Source: an uncultured Nitrosomonas sp.
GTDB lineage: Bacteria > Pseudomonadota > Gammaproteobacteria > Burkholderiales > Nitrosomonadaceae
Length of the DNA: 64,000 bases
Assembly: GCA_949281375.1 (NCBI GenBank)
Contig: CASDLT010000053.1
Span: forward strand, 1-64,000
Direction: 5' to 3'
Part shown: positions 39,205 through 47,916 of the stretch, in pieces
How the letters are laid out: the number at the start of each line of letters is the position of its first letter
How positions within the stretch are numbered: the first letter of the stretch is position 1
Notes under the pieces: generated by a model
The model's database searches: none
What the model saw: the letters and a program-made list of their open reading frames with translations, nothing else
What the model was told of the DNA's origin: nothing
Position numbers and translations under genes: made by a program

Positions 39205-42200
39205 CAGCCGTTTCCTTCCTGAACGATGAACAATACCTGGCCAGCCGATACATAGTTTCCCTGGTGGCAGAAGAGCCGTTGTATCGTGCCGGTAACTGGC
39301 GAATCGATCGGAAATTCCATTTTCATCGACTCGACCATTATTATCGTTTCACCTGCGGTGATCGAGCCGCCTTCATCGACCAATAGCTTCCAGATCGTGC
39401 CGGTAACCGGTGAGCTGACGGCGTGGGCACCGCTGGGCAAATCCAGTTCGCTTTGCGCATCGGCTTCTTCAAGTGCATCTTCATCCGTATACTGCGCCTG
39501 GTCCTGCGCTTCCCAGCGCCGGCGTTCGGCTTCAAAAGCTTCTTGCTGCCGGGTTTTGAATGCGGCAATGCTGGCTGCGTGCTGCTGCAGATCAGCGTTA
39601 TATTGCCTAAGATTCAGCGTCGATTGCTCAGTGCGCAACTTGAAATGACCGCTGATGAAATCCTTGCGCAGCGTCAGCAACTCGCTTTCGCTGACGGGAT
39701 AAAAACGGATCTGGTCAAAGAAGCGCAGCAGCCACGGCTGACCATCCTTGAAATCGGCAGTCTGGCGGTAGCGGTTCCACATTTGCACGGTGCGCCCGAC
39801 GAATTGATAACCGCCAGGGCCTTCCATGCCGTAGACGCATAAGTAAGCACCGCCGATGCCGACGGCGTTTTCAGGGGTCCAGGTTCGGGCCGGGTTGTAT
39901 TTTGTGGTGACCAGCCGGTGCCGGGGATCCAACGGAGTTGCAACCGGCGCGCCGAGATAAACATCCCCGAGTCCCATGACCAGGTAACTGGCTGTGAATA
40001 CGATGTGACGGACGTCTTCGATGCTTTCCAAGCCATTGATGCGGCGTATGAACTCAATGTTGCTCGGGCACCAGGGTGCATCACTTCGCACCGAATGCAT
40101 GTATTTATCGATTGCCTGGCGGGTGGCGGCATCATCCCACGACAGGGGGAGATGCACGATGCGGGATGGCACTTCCATGTCATCGATGGGCGGCAATTGG
40201 TTTTCTGCGGCGATCAGCAGCTCGAGCAATTGATCGCGGGCGACACTCAGCGAATCAAAATGAATCTGCAACGAGCGTATCCCAGGAGTCAAGTCGATAA
40301 TACCGTGCAATTCGCCGCGCTGAATGTGTTTCTGCAACCAGATCATCAGCGCATGCGCACGAAAACGCAAATTCAGATCCAGTACGGGAGGACCATACTC
40401 GACCAGTAGATAATGATCGCCCGATTGCCGGTAAGTTACTTCCATCCGGGCGCTACTTGCAGCCATGCGATGCAATACTGGATCATGCAATGGCGCCGGG
40501 TGCACATCGATGAGTGGTTCGCAATCCGCCTGCAACCGTTCGATCAATTGATGTTGTTGTTTTTCCAGAATTGGCGCCAACTCAGTTGGTATCGCCTGAA
40601 AACGGACACTGTCTCCGGGTCTGAGCTGGCCGATTTTCCACAATTCAGCCTGAATAATGGTAACTGGGCAGACAAATCCCCCCAGACTGGGCCCATCCGG
40701 GCCGAGGATGATCGGCATGTCGCCGGTAAAATCGACTGCACCGATGGCATAGGCGTTGTCGTGGATATTGGACGGGTGCAGGCCGGCTTCGCCGCCATCA
40801 CTCCGCGCCCATTGGGGTTTAGGGCCGATGAGCCGCACGCCGGTGCGGCTGGAGTTGTGGTGCACTTTCCACTCGGCCGCAAAAAATTGCGCAATATCGG
40901 CCTCGGTGAAAAAATCAGGAGCGCCGTGAGGTCCATACAGCACGGCGATTTCCCAATGGTTGGAATAACCGGGGATCAATTGCTGGGGTAATTGCTGTGG
41001 AACAAAGGGTTGCGATGGATGCATGGGCGCGACATGCAGCACGTCACCGGCGCGCAGCACGCGGCCTGCATGACCGCCAAATTGACCGAGCGTGAAAGTG
41101 GATTTGCTGCCGAGATAGTCTGGCACCTGAAAGCCGCCCTGTATCGCCAGATAAGCACGGCTGCCGGCTTGTTTGATTTTGCCGAACTGTAACAGAGATC
41201 CTGCGGTGACGCGCCGCGATTGCCATTGTGGCAACGGTTCGCTATCCAGCGATATGTCTATCGGCGCTCCACAGATCGCGATGATGCTGTCGCAATTGAA
41301 GCGCAGCGTAGGGCCCGCCAGAGTGATTTCCAGTCCGGCGCATGTCGGGGCATTATTTACCAATCGATTAGCCAGACGGAAAGCCAGGTTATCCATCGGT
41401 CCGGAAGGAGGTACGCCGACGCTCCAGTAGCCGGTGCGTCCAGGATAATCCTGAATCATGGTTTGAACGCCCGCGCTCAAAACGTCGATCGTATCCGGGT
41501 GATAATGGAAGCCATTCAGGAACTGCGTGGTTGATTGTCCACTGCGGAAGGTTTCGCCGTGCAGGATCTGTTTGAGATAATCCAGATTGGTTTCGATCCC
41601 ATGCAGCGAGGTCTGATCCAATGCATCGATCAATCGGTTGATTGCTGTGTTGCGATCCGGCGCATGCACGATGATCTTGGCGAGCATCGGATCGTAAAAG
41701 GCGGATACGTCGCTACCCCGTTCGATCCAGGTTTCTACCCGCGCCTGTGCAGAAAACTCAGCGGCGGTCAGAATGCCGCTCGACGGCTGAAAATCCTTGG
41801 CAGGATTTTCAGCATAGACGCGAACCTGTATCGAAGCGCCCTGGGGTGTAATTGCGAATGAATCGAGCGCTGGCAAATCTCCGGCAGCTTGACGCACCAT
41901 CCATTCGACCAGATCGATGCCGGTGACTTCTTCCGTGACCCCATGCTCGACCTGCAAGCGGGTGTTGACTTCGAGAAAATAGAATTGGCCGGTGTCAGCG
42001 TCAAAGATGAATTCTACCGTACCTGCCGATTGATAATTAACCGCCTTTCCTAGTCGCACCGCGGTATCGAGCAGCGCCTGACGCTGTGCTGTCGCGAGAT
42101 TGGGAGCGGGAGTTTCCTCGATGACTTTCTGGTTGCGTCGCTGCATCGAACAATCGCGCTCACCCAGTGCAACGACGTCGCCCTGACCATCGCCGAAAAT

Positions 42201-42833
42201 CTGCACTTCGATATGTCGCGCCGCAGACACATATTTTTCCAGAAACAGGCCAGCATCCTTGAAATTATTCTGCGCCAGCGTTTTGACCGACTCATAGGCG
42301 CCGACCAATTCGTCTTGATTCCAGCACAGTCGCATGCCGATACCACCGCCGCCCGCAGTGCTCTTCAGCATAACCGGATAACCGATGTGCTTGGCTTGAT
42401 GGCAGGCTGTTTCGAGGTTTTCCAGCAATTCGCTTCCCGGCAACAGCGGTATCTGATTTTGCAGTGCTATTGCGCGTGCCGTGTGCTTTAAACCGAAGGC
42501 GCGCATTTGCTGCGGCGTCGGGCCAATGAATGAGATGCCGTGCGCGGCGCATTGCTCGGCAAAGTCGGCTTTTTCGCTGAGAAAACCATACCCGGGATGA
42601 ATCGCCTGCGCGCCGGTTTGCTGGGCAATGTCGAGAATTTTATCAGTACGCAAATAACTTTCAGCTGCAAGGCCGGTGCCGATGCAGTACGCCTCATCCG
42701 CGTCCGTGACATGCCGGGATAGCGCATCGGCTTCGGTATAGACGGCGATACTGCGTATTCCCATGCGCCGCAGCGTGCGGATGATCCGGCAGGCAATGGC
42801 GCCGCGGTTGGCGATCAGGATGGTATGAAACAT
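39204..42833 (-). CDS. biotin-dependent guanidine carboxylase (urea carboxylase-like)
   Basis: A 1209-residue multidomain enzyme. Domains in order: biotin carboxylase (about 1-450; ILIANRGAIACRIIRTLRRMG, the KSTAGGGGIGMR ATP-grasp loop, EVNTRLQVEHGVTEE), the KipI/KipA-like carboxyltransferase (about 465-1030; VGVPPSGPMD, LGLGDVYLGAPVATPLDPRHRL, GIGGAYLC), and a C-terminal biotin carrier with biotinyl Lys1171 in VESMKMEF. By sequence alone it could be urea carboxylase; the ykkC riboswitch and the two DUF1989 genes point to guanidine as substrate, giving carboxyguanidine. ATG 42833 has AAGGAG 6 bases upstream; the longer frame to 42887 lacks this. Confidence 0.92.
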   Translation of the reverse strand: MFHTILIANRGAIACRIIRTLRRMGIRSIAVYTEADALSRHVTDADEAYCIGTGLAAESYLRTDKILDIAQQTGAQAIHPGYGFLSEKADFAEQCAAHGISFIGPTPQQMRAFGLKHTARAIALQNQIPLLPGSELLENLETACHQAKHIGYPVMLKSTAGGGGIGMRLCWNQDELVGAYESVKTLAQNNFKDAGLFLEKYVSAARHIEVQIFGDGQGDVVALGERDCSMQRRNQKVIEETPAPNLATAQRQALLDTAVRLGKAVNYQSAGTVEFIFDADTGQFYFLEVNTRLQVEHGVTEEVTGIDLVEWMVRQAAGDLPALDSFAITPQGASIQVRVYAENPAKDFQPSSGILTAAEFSAQARVETWIERGSDVSAFYDPMLAKIIVHAPDRNTAINRLIDALDQTSLHGIETNLDYLKQILHGETFRSGQSTTQFLNGFHYHPDTIDVLSAGVQTMIQDYPGRTGYWSVGVPPSGPMDNLAFRLANRLVNNAPTCAGLEITLAGPTLRFNCDSIIAICGAPIDISLDSEPLPQWQSRRVTAGSLLQFGKIKQAGSRAYLAIQGGFQVPDYLGSKSTFTLGQFGGHAGRVLRAGDVLHVAPMHPSQPFVPQQLPQQLIPGYSNHWEIAVLYGPHGAPDFFTEADIAQFFAAEWKVHHNSSRTGVRLIGPKPQWARSDGGEAGLHPSNIHDNAYAIGAVDFTGDMPIILGPDGPSLGGFVCPVTIIQAELWKIGQLRPGDSVRFQAIPTELAPILEKQQHQLIERLQADCEPLIDVHPAPLHDPVLHRMAASSARMEVTYRQSGDHYLLVEYGPPVLDLNLRFRAHALMIWLQKHIQRGELHGIIDLTPGIRSLQIHFDSLSVARDQLLELLIAAENQLPPIDDMEVPSRIVHLPLSWDDAATRQAIDKYMHSVRSDAPWCPSNIEFIRRINGLESIEDVRHIVFTASYLVMGLGDVYLGAPVATPLDPRHRLVTTKYNPARTWTPENAVGIGGAYLCVYGMEGPGGYQFVGRTVQMWNRYRQTADFKDGQPWLLRFFDQIRFYPVSESELLTLRKDFISGHFKLRTEQSTLNLRQYNADLQQHAASIAAFKTRQQEAFEAERRRWEAQDQAQYTDEDALEEADAQSELDLPSGAHAVSSPVTGTIWKLLVDEGGSITAGETIIMVESMKMEFPIDSPVTGTIQRLFCHQGNYVSAGQVLFIVQEGNG

Positions 42834-42896
42834 GCTGTTCTCCTTTTTTTCGAAGAGTGAACTGCTTTGAAGCGACGTTTGATTCAATCCATCGGG

Positions 42897-43565
42897 CTAT
42901 TGCCGGGAATCCCAGATGAGCAGGCGTATCGGAGTGGGATTGTAGGCATTGCAGGGATTGTTCAATTGCGGGCAATTCGAGATCAACACCAGAACATCCA
43001 TTTCCGCCTGCATCTCAACAAATTTCCCGGGCGCAGAGATGCCATCGACAAACTCCAGCTCGCCCACTTCAGTGACAGGCACATTCATGAAGAAATTGAT
43101 GTTGCTGGGAATATCGCGCTTGCTCATGCCCAATTGCTCACAGTGCGAATCATGCGCCAGGGCGTGCAGAAAGTTGTCTCGGCAACTATGCATCGGAAAT
43201 TTGTCGAGCGCATAACGAACAGTATTGCTCTCCGCCGCGCAGGCGCCGCCCAGGGTGTCATGCCGCCCGCAGGTGTCGGCCGTGATCGTCAGCATCACAT
43301 TGCCGAGATTGGAATATAGCTTGCTGCCAGTTGTCAGATACAGTTTGTTCTGGGCGCGTATGGTATGGGTCGCGCTATAACGTTCAGCGGCATAGTGCGC
43401 ATTGTAGAACAACGTGTCGACTGCCTGATTGCCTTCCAAATCGACGATACGGAAAATCTGTCCTTGCCGGATGATTTGAGTCCAGGGCTCACCGGCTGCG
43501 CAGGTGTTATCGATGAGAGCCCGTTCGGGATCGAGCTGATCTGAATGAAGGGTTGATGTATTCAT
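42897..43565 (-). CDS. carboxyguanidine deiminase subunit (DUF1989, urea carboxylase-associated protein)
   Basis: A 222-residue DUF1989 protein, formerly called a urea carboxylase-associated protein. Family features are the [29 protein letters not shown] start, [19 protein letters not shown] with a conserved Cys, CRDNFLHAL and the INFFMNVPV segment. In other bacteria the two paralogues form the CgdAB enzyme that turns carboxyguanidine into allophanate and NH3. Which of the two is CgdA or CgdB I cannot say. It overlaps the next upstream gene by 4 bases and precedes the carboxylase. Confidence 0.9.
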   Translation of the reverse strand: MNTSTLHSDQLDPERALIDNTCAAGEPWTQIIRQGQIFRIVDLEGNQAVDTLFYNAHYAAERYSATHTIRAQNKLYLTTGSKLYSNLGNVMLTITADTCGRHDTLGGACAAESNTVRYALDKFPMHSCRDNFLHALAHDSHCEQLGMSKRDIPSNINFFMNVPVTEVGELEFVDGISAPGKFVEMQAEMDVLVLISNCPQLNNPCNAYNPTPIRLLIWDSRQ

Positions 43566-44287
43566 AACGTATCCTCACAATAAAAATGTTTGGCGTTTTG
43601 TAATGCCCGCCTGTTCTCAGCGATTTGCAGGCATTCATTCAAGGCTTCGGCAGGCGTATTGAACAACTCCAGATCGACCGCGCCGGGTTGATAGGACGGC
43701 CGTGGATCGAGCGGGTGTGGCGCTGTGGACAGTACGACCAGCGTATTCATGGCGAAACTCAGATCGATCAAATCGCCGGCCTTGCTGTGGTTGGGATGAA
43801 ATGCCAGTTCACCGGCGCTGTTGGTGGTCACTTTGCTGAAAAAATTGATGTTCGAAACGATGTCACGCATTCCCAATCCCCATTTACCCAGTTCGATCAA
43901 CAAACCATCCACGCCGCTGCGATACATGGCGTTACGATGTTCCTGATAGCGGGCGGTACCGTATTTGTGGCGGATGAGTTCACTGTCACTGAGGCCGCAT
44001 ACGGTATCGTTCCAGCCCGCCGTATCAGCGGTGATGCAGCAGAAGATGCGTCCCATGTCGGAGTGGCAGGCATGACCCTTGGTCAAACGGAATGTGCGCT
44101 GGGATTTCAGCGTGTCCGCCATATTGTAACGTTCAAGCTTTTCCTCCTGATTGAAGAACAATACCGCGGCATTGGCGCCGCCGTCGACATCGATCAAACG
44201 TAAAGTAGTGCCGTGCCGGACGATGCCCGACCAGTGGCAACCTCCCGGTATGGATTGTTTCCAGATGATTGTATTCTGTTCATTCAT
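43562..44287 (-). CDS. carboxyguanidine deiminase subunit (second DUF1989 paralogue)
   Basis: A 241-residue paralogue of the next gene, with the same plan: [48 protein letters not shown], and [33 protein letters not shown]. It differs in lacking the [12 protein letters not shown] cysteine pattern (here [12 protein letters not shown]), which suggests that only one subunit carries the full active site or that the two are specialised. It overlaps the permease gene by 8 bases and the next DUF1989 gene by 4, so the three are coupled. Confidence 0.9.
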   Translation of the reverse strand: MNEQNTIIWKQSIPGGCHWSGIVRHGTTLRLIDVDGGANAAVLFFNQEEKLERYNMADTLKSQRTFRLTKGHACHSDMGRIFCCITADTAGWNDTVCGLSDSELIRHKYGTARYQEHRNAMYRSGVDGLLIELGKWGLGMRDIVSNINFFSKVTTNSAGELAFHPNHSKAGDLIDLSFAMNTLVVLSTAPHPLDPRPSYQPGAVDLELFNTPAEALNECLQIAENRRALQNAKHFYCEDTL

Positions 44288-45746
44288 GATCTATTCCTTT
44301 GTAGGATGGTTTTTTGTCACCAATCCAATAATGATAAAAAATATATAACGTGGTGATGGCTAGAATACCTCCTAACACCAGCGGCGTTGCCCATAATTGC
44401 CACCACGGGGCTTCCGCTGATATGGCATACGGGCGTGGCCATGCAATATTGATGACTTCAAACAGAGACCACAGGAATGCCAGAATATTGATGACCAATC
44501 CCCATGCGCCAAGTTTCAACTCGCCGAGTTGAGGATTCCAGCGGCCCGACAGCCTGGCAAACAACGCAAAGCCGGTCGTGAACGTGAACATGGCGTATAA
44601 ACCGCCCGTGCCGAAAGCAATGATGGTGGCGACGGCGTCGTCATTCAGCCCGAAAATCAATCCGCATGCTGCTAGAACAACGGTAAAAAGAACGGCATTG
44701 CGCGGGGTTCCGCTGGTCGTGACTTTGCTCAATACGGCTGGCATATTGCCTTCGCGCGCCATCGAAAACACAATGCGCGAGGTATATTTGACCATCGATG
44801 CGCCGCAAGCCAGAAAAGCGGTCATCACAATCGTCAGAAAGGGTATTTCGAACCACTCGCCAATGCTGCTGGCGATGAGTGGAGTGACGGGATCGGACGT
44901 GTGACTCGAATGCCGCAAAGTGTCATGCTCAAAAGACAGAATCAGTGCGGCTGAATTGAATAGCACCACTGTGCCTACCACCAGCAATGACATAAAGATG
45001 GCGCGGGGCACCATGCGTTTTGGGTGATGGGTTTCTTCCGCGGTGGTCGAACAGGCATCGAAGCCGATGAAAGCCCAGCCTGAAATCGCCAAGGCCGCCA
45101 AAAACGCGGCCATTTCACTCGGCGCCGTGCCAGTGCCCATATTCTGGAACAAGGTGTCGAGGGAATGCTGGCGGAAGAAAAAGAACAATACCAGCGCTAC
45201 GCCGAATGATCCGACCACTTCGGCGTATACACCCAGCTTGATGACGATATTGAAAATGCTGACAGGAGCCAAATTGAGTATCGTACAAAGCAGTAGAAAT
45301 ATCGCACCCCAAAATACCATGAAGCCGCCGCCTTCATTCGATAATCCACTGAAGATAGCCAGCCAGAAACCACCGGTATAAGCCGTGGTCGTGACCATCG
45401 CGATGGTGGAGCAGATATATATGACGCCGGCATAGTGCCCGGCGATTACGCCGCCCAATTGACGCGCCCATTTATAGGCCCCACCAGCGATGGGAAACTG
45501 GGATGATAGTTCGGCATACACGGTTGCGACCAACAATTGCATCAGCAAGCATACGGCCAGGGCGGAAAACCAGCCACCGCCGGCTACCACTGTCTGAACA
45601 CCGATGATGGCGTACAAACCAGCCACTGGCGAAACCACTGCGAAACCGAGCGTGAAACTGTGCCATACGCTCATGCTTCTACTAAGCGTATCGCAAATTA
45701 TAGGATCGCCCTGAGATGAAACGGTGTGGTGTGTTGAATCTGACAT
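44280..45746 (-). CDS. APC-family permease, predicted guanidine importer
   Basis: A 488-residue amino-acid/polyamine/organocation transporter with about twelve membrane segments; conserved first-helix sequence FTLGFAVVSPVAGLYAIIG and FPIAGGAYKWARQLGG, and GFDACSTTAEETHHPKR in the region after helix 6. APC permeases of this type often head guanidine-I-controlled carboxylase clusters, so import of guanidine is inferred. The start is ATG 45746, which has GGAG 6 bases upstream; ATG 45758 in the same frame has none. It is the first gene after the riboswitch. Confidence 0.87.
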   Translation of the reverse strand: MSDSTHHTVSSQGDPIICDTLSRSMSVWHSFTLGFAVVSPVAGLYAIIGVQTVVAGGGWFSALAVCLLMQLLVATVYAELSSQFPIAGGAYKWARQLGGVIAGHYAGVIYICSTIAMVTTTAYTGGFWLAIFSGLSNEGGGFMVFWGAIFLLLCTILNLAPVSIFNIVIKLGVYAEVVGSFGVALVLFFFFRQHSLDTLFQNMGTGTAPSEMAAFLAALAISGWAFIGFDACSTTAEETHHPKRMVPRAIFMSLLVVGTVVLFNSAALILSFEHDTLRHSSHTSDPVTPLIASSIGEWFEIPFLTIVMTAFLACGASMVKYTSRIVFSMAREGNMPAVLSKVTTSGTPRNAVLFTVVLAACGLIFGLNDDAVATIIAFGTGGLYAMFTFTTGFALFARLSGRWNPQLGELKLGAWGLVINILAFLWSLFEVINIAWPRPYAISAEAPWWQLWATPLVLGGILAITTLYIFYHYWIGDKKPSYKGIDHE

Positions 45747-45806
45747 AACGCTCTCCATTCAAAAGGATTTGCCGAGATTGTAATGGACTCGACGACCATT
45801 ACACCT
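45747..45806 (-). promoter_or_regulatory. expression platform between riboswitch and permease gene
   Basis: On the minus strand an 8-bp hairpin TGTAATGG / CCATTACA (45779-45803) follows the aptamer. The aptamer 3' end (GAGAT) can instead pair with ATCTC just after this hairpin, which would lengthen it and break the conserved GGGAGA of the aptamer. No U-run follows, so it is not a standard terminator. The ribosome binding site GGAGAG is at 45751-45756. Translational or Rho-linked control is possible. Confidence 0.5.
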
Positions 45807-45904
45807 AATCTCCCGGGTTTTTTTCCCTCCGTGGAGTCCCGTTATCACGAGACCGGAAACTCTTGGACCAGACGCCAGGATGAAGATGGCCGGAACCCTA
45901 GTTT
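45807..45904 (-). ncRNA. guanidine-I (ykkC) riboswitch aptamer
   Basis: The minus-strand leader contains the conserved ykkC elements in order and spacing: CTAGGGTTCCG, a variable stem, TCTGGTCCAAGAG (consensus GGTCCGAGAG, one change), a second variable stem, and CACGGAGGGA followed by an A-run and CCCGGGAGA. This class binds guanidinium and turns on detoxification or degradation genes. It lies about 60 bases before the permease start and presumably controls permease, both DUF1989 genes, carboxylase and allophanate hydrolase as one operon. Confidence 0.94.
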
Positions 45905-45948
45905 CTCATTAAAGCGAACTAAGAAAGTATTCGCTAAAAAGTATTTGC

Positions 45949-45977
45949 ATTGTATGTGCGCATTTCCAGAAAAGCAA
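45949..45977 (-). promoter_or_regulatory. sigma-70 promoter of the guanidine operon
   Basis: On the minus strand TTGCTT (45972-45977) and TACAAT (45949-45954) are 17 bases apart. Transcription would start near 45942, about 38 bases before the aptamer. A second candidate -10 (TTTAAT) lies closer to the aptamer but lacks a good -35. Confidence 0.5.
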
Positions 45978-46589
45978 CGGCGGGGAAAAAGTTTCGGTTC
46001 ACGCGCTATCGAAACATCCCATCCGATTGGCATGTGTGACTGATGCTGGCGCAACCGTTAAAAAGATCGTAGGCATATCATGAGCATAGAGGCTTCCTTA
46101 TTTTTATGGAAGCTATTAGTAATGCATCATGGCGTCTTAATGTATTAGCTTGATTGATCAAGTCAACTACATAAATTGTATGAACTTTATAGGACAGGCA
46201 TGAGATATTTTGCACAGCAAGGACAATTTAATTCATCGATTAAGCAAAAAAATGTAAGCTTTATAGCTCTTGACGGCCAAACAATAGAGTCATAGTAGAG
46301 ATCGTCATTATCGAAAAGCAAATGAATCGAGGGCTTGTCATATTCTTCCTGTTCCAGGGTCTGGAATGATAAATCATCCCCAAGGTAAAAAAGTTTTAGT
46401 CGAGAAGCGGAAGTGACTATCAAGTATGATTCTTCAATAAATCAATACTTCATGCAGTTATGTTTATTTCTTAGTATACCCATAAGCATATTTTATTGAG
46501 CGCAGCATGGTTTATAGTAAACTCTGCGTTCGCTTGATAAAATTAATTTCCAAAAAAACTTAGATTATATTGTTAACTTAGGATTGTTC
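45978..46589. other. AT-rich intergenic stretch without a clear gene
   Basis: About 610 bases between the guanidine-operon promoter and the aminotransferase gene. The only longer open frame (46187-46423, minus, TTG start, 78 codons, with a CPCCAKY cysteine cluster at its end) lacks a ribosome binding site and resembles nothing I know. Short inverted repeats occur but no transposase remnant or RNA gene is recognisable. The promoter of the aminotransferase must lie near the right end. Confidence 0.4.
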
Positions 46590-47807
46590 ATGAATACCGA
46601 AGATTTTCGTCCCGAAAAGAAAGCCAAAATATTTTATCCACCACAACGTGTTTTGATGGGGCCCGGACCATCGGATACGCATCCGCGCGTCCTTAACGCC
46701 ATGGCACGGCCGACGTTGGGCCATCTTGACCCGGTCTTTACCGAGATGATGGAAGAAATCAAGGATTTGATGCGTTATGCCTTTCAGACCAAGAATCGGA
46801 TGACTTTTCCGGTCTCCGGGCCTGGATCGGTGGGGATGGAAATGTGTTTCGTTAATATGATCGTTCCAGGCGACAAGGTCATCGTCTGCCGCAATGGCGT
46901 GTTTGGCGGACGCATGATCGAGAACGTCGAACGCCATGGCGGAGTGGCGGTCGTTGTGGATGATAAATGGGGTGAACCGGTCGATCCGCAAAAAGTCGAC
47001 GATGCGCTGAAAAATAATCCCGACGCCAAGATCGTCGCTTTCGTTCATGCGGAAACATCGACCGGAGCACAATCCGATGCGAAGACGATATGCGAAATTG
47101 CACGCAAGCATGACTGTCTGACCATTGTGGATACTGTTACGTCATTGGGTGGAACACCCATCAAGGTGGATGAATGGGGCATCGATGCGATCTACTCCGG
47201 CAGCCAGAAATGCTTGTCCTGCCCGCCGGGCCTATCGCCAGTCAGCTTTTCCGAACGCGTGACCGATCTGGTCAAGAACCGTAAGGAAAAAGTGCACAGC
47301 TGGTTCATGGACATCAGCTTGCTGTTGAATTACTGGGGATCAGCCGCGCGTACTTACCATCATACTGCACCGACCAACGCGTTGTATGCGTTACATGAAT
47401 CGTTGCTGATGCTGTCGGAAGAGGGACTGGAACATTCATGGGCGCGTCATCGTTACAATTACGAAGCATTGAAAGCCGGTTTCGCTACGCTCGGCATGAA
47501 TTACGTCGTTGCGGAGCAACATCGCTTGCCGCAACTGAATTCAGTGTTCATACCCGCTGGCGTGGATGAAAAAGAAGTCCGCCGTCGGTTGCTGGAGGAC
47601 TACAATCTGGAAATTGGCGCTGGGCTGGGTGATTTTGCCGGCAAGGTCTGGCGTTTTGGTTTGATGGGAACTTCATGCCGCGTTGAGAATGTGATTTTCT
47701 GTCTCAACGCGCTGGAAAGTATTCTGGCTGATATGGGAATGAAGGTCGAACGCGGTGCTGCCGCCTCGGCTGCGCATCAATGTTATGCAGCACACCCGAT
47801 GTTTTGA
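46590..47807 (+). CDS. serine/alanine-glyoxylate aminotransferase
   Basis: A 405-residue class V PLP aminotransferase. Typical parts are LMGPGPSDTHPRVLNAM (N-terminal substrate-binding loop), FPVSGPGSVGMEMCF, FVHAETSTGAQSDAKTI, IVDTVTSLGGTPI and the PLP-lysine site YSGSQKCLSCPPGL. Family members convert glyoxylate to glycine with serine or alanine as amino donor, as needed in glycolate salvage of autotrophs. ATG 46590 has AGGA 6 bases upstream. It is monocistronic, with a hairpin after it. Confidence 0.92.
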   Translation: MNTEDFRPEKKAKIFYPPQRVLMGPGPSDTHPRVLNAMARPTLGHLDPVFTEMMEEIKDLMRYAFQTKNRMTFPVSGPGSVGMEMCFVNMIVPGDKVIVCRNGVFGGRMIENVERHGGVAVVVDDKWGEPVDPQKVDDALKNNPDAKIVAFVHAETSTGAQSDAKTICEIARKHDCLTIVDTVTSLGGTPIKVDEWGIDAIYSGSQKCLSCPPGLSPVSFSERVTDLVKNRKEKVHSWFMDISLLLNYWGSAARTYHHTAPTNALYALHESLLMLSEEGLEHSWARHRYNYEALKAGFATLGMNYVVAEQHRLPQLNSVFIPAGVDEKEVRRRLLEDYNLEIGAGLGDFAGKVWRFGLMGTSCRVENVIFCLNALESILADMGMKVERGAAASAAHQCYAAHPMF

Positions 47808-47845
47808 TGCGTTATCAAAATTAATCGATAGTTAGCTGTTTACAG

Positions 47846-47890
47846 CCGCGTTCTTTCTGAAAAGATGAGAACGCGGTGGATGTATTTTTT
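47846..47890 (+). terminator. probable terminator after the aminotransferase gene
   Basis: A perfect 9-bp stem, CCGCGTTCT (47846-47854) with AGAACGCGG (47868-47876), encloses a 13-base loop; a T6 run follows at 47885-47890, 8 bases after the stem. The distance to the T-run is longer than ideal. It ends before the glycosyltransferase gene. Confidence 0.65.
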
Positions 47891-47916
47891 GACCTATTAC
47901 GGATAATCCGGTCACT

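Noticed and set aside
39674-40991. Several open frames of 130-190 codons on both strands inside the carboxylase gene
   Set aside because: They are shadows of the long carboxylase frame in GC-richer sequence and show no domain features.
45783-46043. 86-codon open frame on the plus strand
   Set aside because: It overlaps the guanidine-I riboswitch and its promoter on the other strand; its codons follow RNA structure, not protein.
46187-46423. 78-codon open frame on the minus strand with a CPCCAKY motif
   Set aside because: TTG start, no ribosome binding site and no recognisable family; kept only as a remark in the intergenic entry.
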